The position numbers and the translations under genes were made by a program. A DNA stretch of 64,000 bases, taken from the NCBI GenBank assembly GCA_964445985.1, contig CAYUMU010000010.1, positions 1 through 64,000 of the forward strand. Reading direction: 5' to 3'. Numbering within the stretch: position 1 is the first letter of the stretch; each line of letters starts with the position of its first letter. The notes beneath the pieces were generated by a model. It ran no database searches and was not told the DNA's origin. It was given only the letters and a program-made list of their open reading frames with translations. The DNA comes from CAYUMU01 sp964445985. Its GTDB lineage: Bacteria > Planctomycetota > Planctomycetia > Pirellulales > S012-138. This document shows, in pieces, positions 54,280 to 64,000 of this stretch.

Positions 54280-54735
54280 ATGAAGACCATGCAAATAACC
54301 GATGACATTGCCGTAGCCGCGCAGCCTTCGCTGGAGGAGCTCAAGAATTTGAAGAGCCAGGGCTTTCGCTCGGTGGTGAACCTGCGAGTGGAACATGAAG
54401 ATGAGGAAATGATTTCGCCCCTTGATGAAGGCGATATTGTGCGAGACCAGGAGCTGGCCTATCTCCATCTGCCTGTTTCGGGTTCGGACATGCGTTCCCA
54501 GCAGGTGGACGATTTCCGGCAGTGCCTGGAGAATTTGGAAGGGCCGGTGCTGGTGCATTGCAAGGCCGGCAAGCGGGCCGGCGCATTTGCCATGATCCAT
54601 AAAGCCCTGGAGCAAGGGTGGAGCGGCAAGCAAACGCTGAGCGAGGCCGAAAAGGCCGGCTTTGCTTGCGACAATCCCCAGCTGAAGCAGTTTGTGAGCG
54701 AATATGTCGATCAGAAACAATCGGGAAGTAAATGA
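54280..54735 (+). CDS. Dual-specificity/PTP-like phosphatase family protein
   Basis: A 151-residue cytosolic protein with the HC-x5-R phosphatase loop VHCKAGKRAG (Cys near 91) and the N-terminal pattern MQITDDIAVAAQPSLEEL of the beta-lactamase-hydrolase-like (BLH) group, found fused to sulphur-metabolism enzymes in other bacteria. Here it is free-standing. The rhodanese 600 bp to the left fits a sulphur link, which is inference. ATG at 54280 is preferred over GTG 54268. Confidence 0.82.
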   Translation: MKTMQITDDIAVAAQPSLEELKNLKSQGFRSVVNLRVEHEDEEMISPLDEGDIVRDQELAYLHLPVSGSDMRSQQVDDFRQCLENLEGPVLVHCKAGKRAGAFAMIHKALEQGWSGKQTLSEAEKAGFACDNPQLKQFVSEYVDQKQSGSK

Positions 54736-55027
54736 TCGATGCTTATATGAATCGATTTCTCTGACGGTATTTATTGACGGTTGCGCCGCCAATGACCGGA
54801 AGGCGACCACCGGGAGCCTGGATTCGTGGGCTATTAGCTCGCGGCGGAGGACGTTGGGAGCGCGGCGCTCAATAATACCAAATTGTGTCAGACAGTGCCT
54901 GAGGGGCAGTCAATTTACAACTTTCCCTTTCTTAGATTGAGCAACACGACGCTGTAATCGTAAGTCTTTGGCGGCTATTCCTGACAAATGATGAATCGCC
55001 ACGGGGGCATCTGACATCCAGGTTTTC

Positions 55028-55083
55028 ATCCCGGTAGGGATGTTAGCTTATAGCCAGGGTTTGAGCGGCAGCGACAACCCTGG
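55028..55083 (+). repeat. Palindromic repeat, copy 1
   Basis: A CATCCC-GGTA-GGGATG stem is followed by TTAGCTTATAGCC and a second hairpin with CCAGGGTT and AACCCTGG arms around TTGAGCGGCAGCGAC. Confidence 0.6.
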
Positions 55084-55200
55084 TTCGCGGATCGCAAATT
55101 TCGTATGTATTAATATCCTGAAGGATGATAGCAGGGTGGAACGAACCACCGACGCGGCTGCGACCCCTGGCCGGGGTCGATGGGGATTTTCGTTGGTTTT

Positions 55201-55257
55201 CCGGCGGTGTCGCTTGCGCTCAACCGCCGGCTACTGGCTGCAAACCCCTGCGGGGTT
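55201..55257 (-). repeat. Palindromic repeat, copy 2 (inverted)
   Basis: Opposite in orientation to copy 1: hairpin arms CCGGCGGT and ACCGCCGG around a TGAGCGCAAGCGACA-type loop (read on the minus strand), then AGCC and a second stem CCCCTGCGGGG. Confidence 0.6.
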
Positions 55258-55406
55258 AAATACATATGAGGCGCGTCTGCTCCTACTCAGCTCGGCGCTA
55301 TCCATACGAAATGATGATATACAAATGAGAGACATCGCCAGACCGATCGAGGAAATCGGGAACTTATTTTTCGACACCCGCTGACCTACTTTGAGAGGGT
55401 TATTCA

Positions 55407-55763
55407 ATGCAGAAATCAACATTAGAACACTTCCGCAAACGGTTGCAAGAAATGCAGCGAACCCTTGAGCATGACACGGAGGGTTCGGCTCGGGTCCTGT
55501 CGGAACAAGTTCGTCGTCCGGGCGAACTGTCGGCATCGGCGCAGCACAAGGGCGACCATGACAGTGAAGGTCTGGATGCCGAGCTGGCCATTCAGCGCGC
55601 GCTGCGCGGCGATCTGGAAGATATCGAAGGCGCCCTGATGCGAATCGAGGCAGGCAACTACGGTGTGTGCATGCGGTGCGGAAACGCGATTGGACCTGCC
55701 CGACTCGAAGCTTTGCCGCAGGCGCCGCTGTGTATCGATTGCGAGCGGGCCGTGGAGGAGTGA
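55407..55763 (+). CDS. TraR/DksA-family zinc-finger protein
   Basis: A 118-residue protein: an N-terminal coiled coil (LEHFRKRLQEMQRTL) and a four-Cys zinc finger, CMRCG and CIDC, near the C-terminus, the DksA/TraR architecture. The coiled-coil tip near residues 50-58 (GDHDSEGLD) has acidic residues, as in DksA-type proteins that act in the RNA polymerase secondary channel. GAGAGGG precedes the ATG. It is convergent with the NtrC-type regulator gene (53 bp). Confidence 0.88.
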   Translation: MQKSTLEHFRKRLQEMQRTLEHDTEGSARVLSEQVRRPGELSASAQHKGDHDSEGLDAELAIQRALRGDLEDIEGALMRIEAGNYGVCMRCGNAIGPARLEALPQAPLCIDCERAVEE

Positions 55764-55816
55764 GGGGGAGTTCGGAGTGCGGAATTCGGAGTTCGCAGAG
55801 TGGGGGGACTTCTTTG

Positions 55817-57193
<1,377 letters not shown>

Positions 57194-57347
57194 TTTGTTC
57201 ATTCCTCAACGGGTTGCGGACCTCATGGGCCAGGCCGACCGCGAACTTCCCGCGTTGGGTTGTGAGCTCTGGAACGCGGTTGAGGAAGCCGGGCGGTGTC
57301 CCCCCCAACTGCCCAAGGTTCCGCAGCAAGGAGCGCGCCGCGGGCAA

Positions 57348-57739
57348 GGTTGCCGGAGTGCGGGCGACGCGGTTGGCTGGCCGTGGTGGGCGCTATTGCA
57401 CCCCGACCGAAGAAGTGGAGCCAACGGGGGCGACGATCTGACGCGCCTGCCAGCGTGACCGACGACAGCTTGTCGCAACCCATTGATTTGGATATGGTTG
57501 CGGTCGGGAATCTCGGGACGCGGCCCCCCCGGACTTGTGCCCTGGGGGGGTTCGGCACGCGAGCGCAAGCCGTGGCCCTCCGAAGTGGGGGAAGGGGAGC
57601 CGTCCCTGCGATGTAAGTTGGACAAAAATTCTGCCAAAAAGGTCGGGCCGGCCAGGCGCTGGAGGCGGGACCGTGGTTGCTGGACGATCGCTCGGTTGCT
57701 TTGCCTATCAGTTGAGGCTAGCGCGGCCCTTGCTGGGGA
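57348..57739. other. Intergenic, possible decayed kinase sequence
   Basis: No intact gene. GC-rich; may contain further decayed sequence of the sensor kinase. No promoter or hairpin stood out. Confidence 0.35.
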
Positions 57740-58561
57740 TCAGGTGTCGTCGGGCTTGGGATCTTTGACCAGGCTGACTTCGTAGTTGCCGCGGCTTTGG
57801 TCGTATTGCAGCTTGATGAGTCCGGCGGCGGCGATATCGACCAGCATGTCGGAGAAGCTGCCGTAGCCGTAGTAGCCTTCGTTGAAGCCGGGGTAGACGC
57901 GGCGGAGGGCCTGTTTGAGCATGGAGCCCCAGAGGGGGGCGTAGTCTTGCTCGAGGGAGTGGAGCACTTCCACCACGCGATCGAAGGCTTCCTGTTTTCT
58001 GCCGCCCTTGGCGGGGGCTTTCTTGGTGGCGGCCTCGGTCTTTTTGGCGGTGCGAATCAGATCGTCGTAGTAAATGAATTCGTCGCAGTTGGCGATGAGC
58101 AGGTCGGAGGTGGAGCTTTTCACGCCGCAGCCGATGACGCGTTTGTTGTTCTCTTTGAGCTTGGAAACCAGCGGCGAAAAGTCACTGTCGCCGCTAATCA
58201 GGGCGAAGGCGTCGATGTGGCCTTTGGAGTAGCAGAGGTCGAGGGCGTCGACCACCATGCGAATGTCGGCGCTGTTTTTGCCGCTGGCCTTGCTCTGCGG
58301 AATGTCGATGAGTTCGATGCCTACCGCGTGGAACTCGGAAACGGCGTCGCGGTAGTGGCCCCAGTCGCAGTAGGCGCGTTTGAAGACAATGCGGCCTTTT
58401 TCCAGCAGCCGTTTCATGACCAGTTGAATCTGGAAGGGTCCGGCGCGCATGGCCCGCACTCCGATGGCCACGTTTTCAAAATCGACGAACATGGCGATGA
58501 GGGGCTCTTCGGAAACCGGATTGCGGCCGCCGGCGTCGTTGCGGTGTTGAGCGGAGGACAA
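57740..58561 (-). CDS. NYN-domain RNase-like protein with OST-HTH/LOTUS domain
   Basis: A 273-residue protein. The NYN domain (about 20-150) has MFVDFENVAIG (first Asp), SADIRMVVDALDL and LISGDSDFSPLV, the acidic set of PIN-like nucleases. After a Lys/Ala-rich linker a LOTUS/OST-HTH-like domain covers about 190-265 (SMLKQALRRVYPGF; YGSFSDMLVDIAAAGLI). TTG at 58561 is chosen, since a GAGGAG site is nine bases upstream and no ATG fits; the frame is open much further. It follows the ABC ATPase gene by 47 bp on the same strand, suggesting an operon. Probable cytosolic RNA or DNA nuclease. Confidence 0.85.
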   Translation of the reverse strand: MSSAQHRNDAGGRNPVSEEPLIAMFVDFENVAIGVRAMRAGPFQIQLVMKRLLEKGRIVFKRAYCDWGHYRDAVSEFHAVGIELIDIPQSKASGKNSADIRMVVDALDLCYSKGHIDAFALISGDSDFSPLVSKLKENNKRVIGCGVKSSTSDLLIANCDEFIYYDDLIRTAKKTEAATKKAPAKGGRKQEAFDRVVEVLHSLEQDYAPLWGSMLKQALRRVYPGFNEGYYGYGSFSDMLVDIAAAGLIKLQYDQSRGNYEVSLVKDPKPDDT

Positions 58562-58608
58562 GCGGGCATCTCCTCGGGTTTCAAAAGGGGGGGCGAGCCG
58601 AACGGGGG

Positions 58609-59535
58609 CTAGATCACATGCCCTTTGGTGACGAGCATGAACACATCTTCGAGGGTGGGCTCCTTCTCGGCAAACGAGCGCATCCGCACGCCGTCTTTGG
58701 CCAGTTGATCGAGCAGGGCGGCAACGCCGGCGTCGTCGGTCTCCAGTTCGGCCAGTACCAGGTTTTCGCGGACTTCCAGGTTTCGCAGGGCTTCGCAACT
58801 GCGGAGCACGGAGAGCCCGCGCTCCATGTTTTCGGTGAAGCGAATCTCCACGACGCGGTTGCCGCGGATTTGCTGGTAGACGTCGCCGATGGGGCCGTGC
58901 ATCAGCAGTTGGCCGCGCTCGATGATGCCGATGGACGAGCAGCAGTCGGCCAGTTCGGACAGGATGTGGCTGGAGATGATGATGGTCTTGCCCATCCGGC
59001 GGAGCTCTTTGAGCAGGGCTTTGACTTCGAGGCGGGCGCGGGGATCGAGGCCGCTGGCCGGTTCGTCCAAGATGAGGACGGGCGGGTCGTGGACCAGGGT
59101 TTTGGCCAGGCAGAGCCGCTGCTTCATGCCGCGGGAGAGGCCGTTGACAAAGTCATCGCGTTTGTGGGTCAGGTCGAGCAGTTCGAGGACTTCGCCAATG
59201 ACTTGCTTGCGGCGTTTCTTGGGAATTTCGTAGGCCACGGCGAAGAAGTCGAGGAACTCCCAGACGCGCATGCCGTCGTACACGCCGAAGGCGTCTGGCA
59301 TGTAGCCCACGCTGCGGCGCACGCCGAGCGGGTCGCGGGTAACGCTGCAGCCGTTGACGGTGCCTTCGCCCGAGGTGGCTTTGAGCAGCGTGGCCAGGAA
59401 GCGAATGGTGGTGCTTTTGCCGGCGCCGTTGGGGCCGATAAACCCAAATACCTCGCCGGCGTTGATGTGCAAGTTGAGATCGTGAACGGCAACGAGCTCG
59501 CCGTAGACCTTGTGGAAGTTAACCAGGGTGATCAT
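58609..59535 (-). CDS. ABC transporter ATP-binding protein
   Basis: A 308-residue ATPase. Walker A is GPNGAGKS (about 36-43), signature LSRGMKQRL (about 134), Walker B VLILDEPASGLD (about 152-163), and the switch His in SSHILSE (193). A C-terminal extension of ~90 residues resembles the exporter type (Nod factor or GldA-like). No permease gene is adjacent; upstream (94 bp) is a large lipoprotein with membrane segments that could act as its partner. Downstream is the NYN gene. Confidence 0.9.
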   Translation of the reverse strand: MITLVNFHKVYGELVAVHDLNLHINAGEVFGFIGPNGAGKSTTIRFLATLLKATSGEGTVNGCSVTRDPLGVRRSVGYMPDAFGVYDGMRVWEFLDFFAVAYEIPKKRRKQVIGEVLELLDLTHKRDDFVNGLSRGMKQRLCLAKTLVHDPPVLILDEPASGLDPRARLEVKALLKELRRMGKTIIISSHILSELADCCSSIGIIERGQLLMHGPIGDVYQQIRGNRVVEIRFTENMERGLSVLRSCEALRNLEVRENLVLAELETDDAGVAALLDQLAKDGVRMRSFAEKEPTLEDVFMLVTKGHVI

Positions 59536-59629
59536 GCGAGAACTAGGGCCCCTTGTGATGCCGGGTCGTCTTTGGGTGCGGATGGGAATTTGGCGATGGT
59601 TGGGCGGGGGCTCACATAGCGTACCAGCG

Positions 59630-62257
59630 TTAGGGGGGCGAGGTGGGAGCTACGTCGCCGGAAGAATCTGGCTCGTTGGCCGGCGAGGCTGGCGCCGTTG
59701 GCGCGCGGGCGGTGGCGGTGGCCAGGGCGGTTTTCAAGGCCGCGTCGACGACGTCGGGCACGGGCGATTCCAGTGGTTCGTACTGCAGGTTTGCCACCAC
59801 CAGGGCCAGCGTGCGGTTTTGCGAGGCGGCCGGTTCGATTTGCATGCCGGCCAGGGGTTGGTCGCTCCAGGCCAGCAGCCGCAGATTGCCGGCCAACGCG
59901 GGGTCGCGATGAACGCCGCGGCCGGCTTGGGCAAAGCGTGCCCAAAAGGCGGCTTCGGCGTTGCCGTTCGCCGGTTCGGTGGCGGCCGGTGAGGTCGGGT
60001 TGCCACTTGCCGAAGCATCGGGGTCGGATGGGTCGAAGTTGCCGGACAGGTTGGAGTCGTTCGCTGGCGGACTGGGATTGGTTGTCGCATCGAAATTGCG
60101 CGATGGCAATGTCCGAGGTTCGGGAATGACAAATTGCGGGTGGGCCGCCGACAGGGCCTTCAGATTATCGAATTGGAACTCCGCGGTTTGGCGACCGCCG
60201 GTGGGCAGATCCCCCAGCCAGGCGACGCGGCCTTGCGGGTTGATTACCACGGCATCGCGAAGGGAAAGGCTGGAGCCGTTTTTGATGGTGAGCTTGCCAT
60301 TTACCGTGGTGGTTTCCAGCCCTCCGCCAACATTCAGGGAATGTTCGGAGTGGAGCATGCCGAGGGAGTTGGAGCGGACCTCGAAGCCATCGAGCGACAC
60401 GCCATTGGCTTTGCGGCGGTAATACACGGTGGCGGGGTCTTGGGAGGGTTGCCGGGCAAATTCTTCGAGCGTGAAGAGGGGGAACGGCTGCGCGAGGGCC
60501 CCGCCGTCTTCAAAGGAAACATCGTAGGCGGTGGTCAGCGAGGTATAGAGGGCAGTGTAGCGCGTGACGTGGGCGCGGGGGTGGCCCGGCTGGAGCTCGA
60601 CCACGGCCAGGTCGGTTTGTGCGCGCGCAAAGCCGATATCGAGTTGGGCCTCGCGAACCACGACCAGGGCAAACACCAGCGTGATGAGGGGCGCGGCCAG
60701 CCAGCACCACTCGACTCGGCCGATGAGCCAGAACAACAGGTAATTGCCTGGCACCAGGATCAACAGGTACAGCCCTAGCAGGCGGATGATGAAGCGGGCT
60801 TCGGGGATGTAGATGCCCGCGGCTTCGCGGAGGGTTTGGCGGGCGTCGTGGGCGGCGCCGCCGAAGTTGGACCAGCTGGCCACGCCGCCGTCGACCTGTT
60901 CCAGGCTGGTCATGCCGGTCATGGCGGCCAGTTCGGCCAGGTTGGTGCGATCGATGTCGCGCGAGAGGATGCGCACCTGGCTATTCACTTCGGCCGGCGA
61001 CCGGAAGTTGTTGTCGACTTGCAACAGCACCGCGTCATCGAGGGCGAATTCAATGATGTCGTCGTTGGCTTTCAATCGTCGCGCCGGCAGCCCTAGCAGG
61101 CAGGCGTGGAAGAAGCCGTCGAAGCTTCGCCAGACATCGAGGTTGAGCTCGCGTTGCGATAGTTTGAAGGCCGTGACGACGATCCGCCCTCGGCCAATGC
61201 GGCGATCGACCACCAGCGGTTGGTCGTCGTCGGTGGCGGCGAGCACGCGCACCGTGTTGGCTTGCCCTGCCGAGGAAGGGCCAGCCGGTTTCAAGCGCAC
61301 GGCCTGCCAGGCTCTGGCGGGCGCCAGGGGTTTACCCCACTGGGTCCAATCGCGATTGAAGTCGGAGAGGTTGTCGGCGGCGATTTGCATTTCACCGTCG
61401 GCCGTGGCGGGCAGGTAGTCGCTGAGGAAGCTGCCGCGAAGCAGTTCCAGCGACTCGGGTCCGCTGACGATCAATTGTCCGCCGAAGTGGAGCCAGTCGA
61501 TGAGGGCCTGTTGTTGATCGAGCGACAATAGCGCGGGGTCGACACCGTCCCAAATCAGGTAGGCGATGCTGGTCCAGGTGAGCCAGTGCGAAGGCAATGG
61601 AACTTGTTGATCGAGGGCGGGAATCGAAACCCGATAGTTGGGGTCCGGCGAGTCGCCGAAGTCCCCGGAGGGTGGGTAGATGGAGAGCATCTTCCGGGTG
61701 GAGAGGAACTTGTAGCGCTCCCCCTCGGGACAGAGCACCACCAGATGGAACTGATGGGGCGCCATCCGCGTGGCGGGATCGTCGCGGCGGACCAGTTCCC
61801 GTTGAATATCCGCGGGGGTGAGCCGCGTGGTGATGCGGGTATTGGCGCGGCCGGGGGGCACATACAGCACCAGTTCCAGATCTTTGGGCTGGCCTTTGGG
61901 AAGGACGGCGGGCCGCCAGGCGCCCAAGCGGTAGGGCATGCCGTCGAGCGTGAAGGGGTCGGTGACGATGCGGCCGTTGAAGTCGCTGTTGTTGGCGATG
62001 GCTTCGACGGAGGTGCTCGTCCAATGACCGGGCTTGAAGTAGGTGACGGCCGAACCGGGGCTGGAGGGCTGCGTGCGGAGCGATTTGAGTTCGAAGTCGG
62101 CCTTTTTTTTCTCTTTCTTTTCGCGTTCTTCGGCGAGCTTTTTCTCCAGATCGTTGGGCGATTCGTTGCCGCACCCTCCGCAGCCAGGCAGCGAGATGGC
62201 GAGGGCAGCCCAAAGCGCGAGCCACAGCGGGCTTCCACAACGCGTAAGACTTGGCAT
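59630..62257 (-). CDS. Large lipoprotein/membrane protein linked to an ABC ATPase
   Basis: An 875-residue protein beginning with a lipoprotein leader (LAISLPGC near 18-25). A Lys/Glu-rich linker (about 35-60), a large beta-rich region with FHFGGQLIVSGPESLELLRG-like segments, and two to three membrane segments near residues 515-560 (YLLILVPGNYLLFWLIG and LVFALVVV) follow, then a Pro/Ala-rich tail. Family not recognised; the architecture recalls GldG/MdoB-type helper proteins of ABC systems, which is inference. The ATPase gene begins 94 bp downstream. ATG at 62257 gives the leader; the frame is open upstream to 62359. Confidence 0.7.
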   Translation of the reverse strand: MPSLTRCGSPLWLALWAALAISLPGCGGCGNESPNDLEKKLAEEREKKEKKKADFELKSLRTQPSSPGSAVTYFKPGHWTSTSVEAIANNSDFNGRIVTDPFTLDGMPYRLGAWRPAVLPKGQPKDLELVLYVPPGRANTRITTRLTPADIQRELVRRDDPATRMAPHQFHLVVLCPEGERYKFLSTRKMLSIYPPSGDFGDSPDPNYRVSIPALDQQVPLPSHWLTWTSIAYLIWDGVDPALLSLDQQQALIDWLHFGGQLIVSGPESLELLRGSFLSDYLPATADGEMQIAADNLSDFNRDWTQWGKPLAPARAWQAVRLKPAGPSSAGQANTVRVLAATDDDQPLVVDRRIGRGRIVVTAFKLSQRELNLDVWRSFDGFFHACLLGLPARRLKANDDIIEFALDDAVLLQVDNNFRSPAEVNSQVRILSRDIDRTNLAELAAMTGMTSLEQVDGGVASWSNFGGAAHDARQTLREAAGIYIPEARFIIRLLGLYLLILVPGNYLLFWLIGRVEWCWLAAPLITLVFALVVVREAQLDIGFARAQTDLAVVELQPGHPRAHVTRYTALYTSLTTAYDVSFEDGGALAQPFPLFTLEEFARQPSQDPATVYYRRKANGVSLDGFEVRSNSLGMLHSEHSLNVGGGLETTTVNGKLTIKNGSSLSLRDAVVINPQGRVAWLGDLPTGGRQTAEFQFDNLKALSAAHPQFVIPEPRTLPSRNFDATTNPSPPANDSNLSGNFDPSDPDASASGNPTSPAATEPANGNAEAAFWARFAQAGRGVHRDPALAGNLRLLAWSDQPLAGMQIEPAASQNRTLALVVANLQYEPLESPVPDVVDAALKTALATATARAPTAPASPANEPDSSGDVAPTSPP

Positions 62258-63029
62258 GTGCGAAGACCTTGCCCCGAGGGTTGAAGGGTGCTGGATTGCC
62301 GCCTGGCCACGGCGGGCCGGGCGAGGATCCGAACGGAGACTTGAAGCGGCGGTTGGCACGATCGCGGCTCACGTTCGAGTGTACGGCCTGGCCGGGGCCG
62401 CGAAAAGAGTTCAGTTGCGGTTGGGCGGGCGGGGAGGAGGGGAAGCTTTCGCCCCCCGCGCGGCGGCGGAACCCTGTCGGAATTGTAAGGCGGCGGCAGG
62501 GTAAGGTTGAACGCCGGGGGGTTGACAAAAGCCTTTGCACGCCTCTAGGATGTCTTCCCATTCGCCCTGTTTGGCTACGATGCTTGAGCCCTTTCGGTGC
62601 GAGAGTGACTGCTCACTCACCCAGGCAGTTGCCAATGGTTTGAAGCAGCCAGGTTCGTCTCACCGGCGTTCCTTGGACTGCTGGCCGCGATCATCGTTGG
62701 ATTTGAATATCGAAGTGGCCTTGCATGGAGGTGGAAGGGGAATCCGGGCGTTCCACGCGTTCTTTAAGATTCTCCCCCCACGGCGTTCTCAGTCGTTTTC
62801 ATTTTTTATTTGCACTGAATAACACGGACGTTTCCCAGGTTTACGTTCCAGTTAAACCATCCGTTGGCTTGTCGAGCATGGTGTGCTTGGGGGGCGAACG
62901 GTGCTTCGAATCGCCAGTTTGTTTAACGCTAATGCATTTCATGGACGGACAGCACCAGTTTTCACCGAGTGGTTTCTAGTGTTGTGCCGGGGTTTCAACG
63001 CCTGCCCGGCGTAGGGAGTAACGCTTTTC
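62258..63029. other. Long intergenic/leader region before BON-like gene
   Basis: About 770 bases. A promoter on the plus strand is at 62522-62551. The 470 bases up to the ATG at 63030 form a long untranslated leader if that promoter serves the gene; I recognise no RNA family. The 95-codon open frame inside is not protein-like. Confidence 0.45.
62522..62551 (+). promoter_or_regulatory. Sigma-70-type promoter
   Basis: TTGACA at 62522-62527 and TAGGAT at 62546-62551 with an 18-base spacer. The nearest downstream gene on this strand is the BON-like gene at 63030. Confidence 0.5.
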
Positions 63030-63308
63030 ATGCCTCATACTTCAACTTCTGCCACGTCGCGATCTTCGCTTACTCGTCCCCCGGTTCGCTCCATGAGCGC
63101 GGACGACGAGTTGCTGGCAGCCAAGATCGAGCGCGCCATTCGACGGACCACCAACGATAAGGTCCGCAGCCTGACGGTTTGCATCACTGGCGGCACCGTG
63201 GTGGTGGAGGGTCGCTGCGCCACGTTTTATTGCAAGCAATTGGCGCAAACGGCGGCGTTTCCGCTGCTCGAGCAGATGCCGCTCGCCAACCAAATTGAGG
63301 TTTGGTAG
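63030..63308 (+). CDS. Small BON-domain-like protein (second copy)
   Basis: A 92-residue protein with an N-terminal Ser/Thr/Arg-rich tail, then AKIERAIRRTT, LTVCITGGTVVVEGRC and LANQIEVW, the same single-BON layout as 19424-19684. ATG at 63030 has AGGGA about twelve bases upstream. The nusA gene follows after 454 bp with its own promoter. Confidence 0.65.
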   Translation: MPHTSTSATSRSSLTRPPVRSMSADDELLAAKIERAIRRTTNDKVRSLTVCITGGTVVVEGRCATFYCKQLAQTAAFPLLEQMPLANQIEVW

Positions 63309-63490
63309 CTGGCAAGCCGCCCGCCTGCCCCCCCGCGGTCGCCGAAATGTCGGGCTGGCCGGGGCCGTTTTCCGCGGATTGTCCACTTTGGCCCCGGCTG
63401 GTTGTTGGTCGGCTGGGGGGGGTGGGCGTTCCCTGGATCGGGTTGTACCGTCCGTGCCCGTGAACCCGTCCCCCCGCTGCCCGGTGGTTC

Positions 63491-63519
63491 TTGACAAATC
63501 GGGCGTAGAGGAGTAGGTT
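63491..63519 (+). promoter_or_regulatory. Promoter of nusA leader
   Basis: TTGACA at 63491-63496 and TAGGTT at 63514-63519 with a 17-base spacer; expected start near 63526. Confidence 0.6.
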
Positions 63520-63581
63520 GCCAACGACGTTCCGGGATATTTGCATTCCGGTCGTAAGCAATTTAATCGGCGTACCCATGG

Positions 63582-63627
63582 CGCCGCGTGAGTCCAGCGA
63601 TTGGCAGGCCTCACCCGGCGTTTTTTT
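63582..63627 (+). terminator. Leader terminator upstream of nusA
   Basis: An 11-bp stem with one mismatch (CGCCGCGTGAG at 63582-63592 and CTCACCCGGCG at 63610-63620) followed by seven T. It lies between promoter and nusA ATG, so it could be an attenuator or end a short RNA. Confidence 0.75.
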
Positions 63628-63762
63628 GTAGGAACATTTCGCCCAATCCCCTCGATCGAGGGCGGTTTGGCGGCCTACAAGGAATTTGAAACTAGCGACA
63701 ACTTTTTGAGGAACTGCTCCGGAACGATCCGGTCTGCCTCCCTCGAACCCGGCGAAGTCTCC

Positions 63763-64000
63763 ATGAATCCCAGCGAAGTGCTGAAAATCGTCGACGCGAT
63801 CCATCGCGAGAAGAATATCGACAAGGAAATTGTTTTCGAAGGGATCGAGGCCGCGCTGATTTCCGCTCTCCGCAAACACTACGGGGATGATGCCGAGATC
63901 ACGGTGCTGATCGATCGCAAAGACGGCACGATTCAGGCGACGCAGGACTCGGTCCCGCTGTCGAGTGCCGAGGTGGAGGACCTGGCTGGCCGGATTGGAG
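63763..64000 (+). CDS. nusA: Transcription termination/antitermination factor NusA (5' part)
   Basis: Only the first 79 codons are in the window; the gene runs off the right edge. The N-terminus MNPSEVLKIVDAIHREKN, then IDKEIVFEGIEAALISAL, is the conserved NusA N-terminal domain that contacts RNA polymerase. NusA modulates pausing, termination and antitermination. The ATG at 63763 fits the family N-terminus. rimP, the usual upstream partner, is absent; a BON-like gene and an attenuator-like leader precede it instead. Confidence 0.92.
   Translation, partial: MNPSEVLKIVDAIHREKNIDKEIVFEGIEAALISALRKHYGDDAEITVLIDRKDGTIQATQDSVPLSSAEVEDLAGRIG

Larger units (their letters stand above)
54736..55406. 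other. Intergenic with inverted pair of palindromic repeats
   Basis: About 670 bases, AT-richer on the left. Contains two related repeats in opposite orientation (55028-55083 and 55201-55257). No gene recognised. Confidence 0.5.
63309..63762. promoter_or_regulatory. nusA leader region
   Basis: Holds a promoter at 63491-63519 and an internal terminator at 63582-63627, followed by ~135 bases to the nusA ATG. This arrangement could attenuate nusA expression. Confidence 0.55.

Noticed and set aside
62535..62822. 95-codon frame in the long leader upstream of the BON-like gene
   Set aside because: No ribosome site and no protein-like composition; it starts inside the promoter.

Overview
The window is a chromosomal segment of a GC-rich planctomycete, most likely a Pirellulales-type lineage; that placement is inferred from gene families, since no rRNA is present. 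The markers are a DUF1559 prepilin-like protein, a DUF1501 protein, a DUF1549/DUF1553 cytochrome-type protein, a WD40 plus cytochrome c protein, a PVC-type heme-binding CxxCH protein, a BlaI/M56 pair and a Cys-rich OmpL-like porin. Genes lie on both strands in short operons separated by long spacers rich in palindromic repeats. No complete prophage, insertion sequence or CRISPR array was seen.

Layout. 0.4-10.3 kb: 2-methylisocitrate lyase, DUF983, porin, the phospholipid pair plsC-cdsA, and a BlaI repressor with an M56 sensor protease that appears joined to a second, secreted reading unit. 11-21.2 kb: M81 peptidase, a large membrane protein with kdsA, a diacylglycerol-kinase-like lipid kinase, hisH, DUF1559, a BON-like protein and threonine synthase. 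21.3-30.6 kb: DinB, M29 aminopeptidase, SGNH and alpha/beta hydrolases, a truncated serine hydrolase, a D-aminoacylase-like amidohydrolase, a tRNA-shaped element and a secreted propeller protein. 30.6-33 kb: an Rrf2 regulator divergent from a DUF3365 c-heme protein, with two operators on the promoter; then a methyltransferase and a small membrane protein. 33.4-41.6 kb: the planctomycete DUF1501, DUF1549/1553 and WD40-cytochrome set, interrupted by three orphan antitoxin-like genes. 41.7-54.7 kb: phosphoesterase, TPR protein, GNAT acetyltransferase, a group II intron remnant, a lipoprotein hydrolase, a PIG-L deacetylase with a NagA-like deacetylase, the PVC heme protein, rhodanese and a small phosphatase. 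55.4-64 kb: a DksA-type protein, an NtrC-type regulator whose sensor kinase is reduced to a relic, a lipoprotein/ABC ATPase/NYN operon, a second BON-like protein and the start of nusA with a terminator in its leader.

The strongest non-routine signals are the Rrf2/DUF3365 control region, the tRNA-shaped element at 28.58 kb, the ORF-less group II intron end at 45.7 kb, the M56 fusion with a well-formed internal ribosome site, the nusA leader terminator, the histidine kinase relic and the orphan antitoxin island. Everything here is from reading the sequence; no database search was run.
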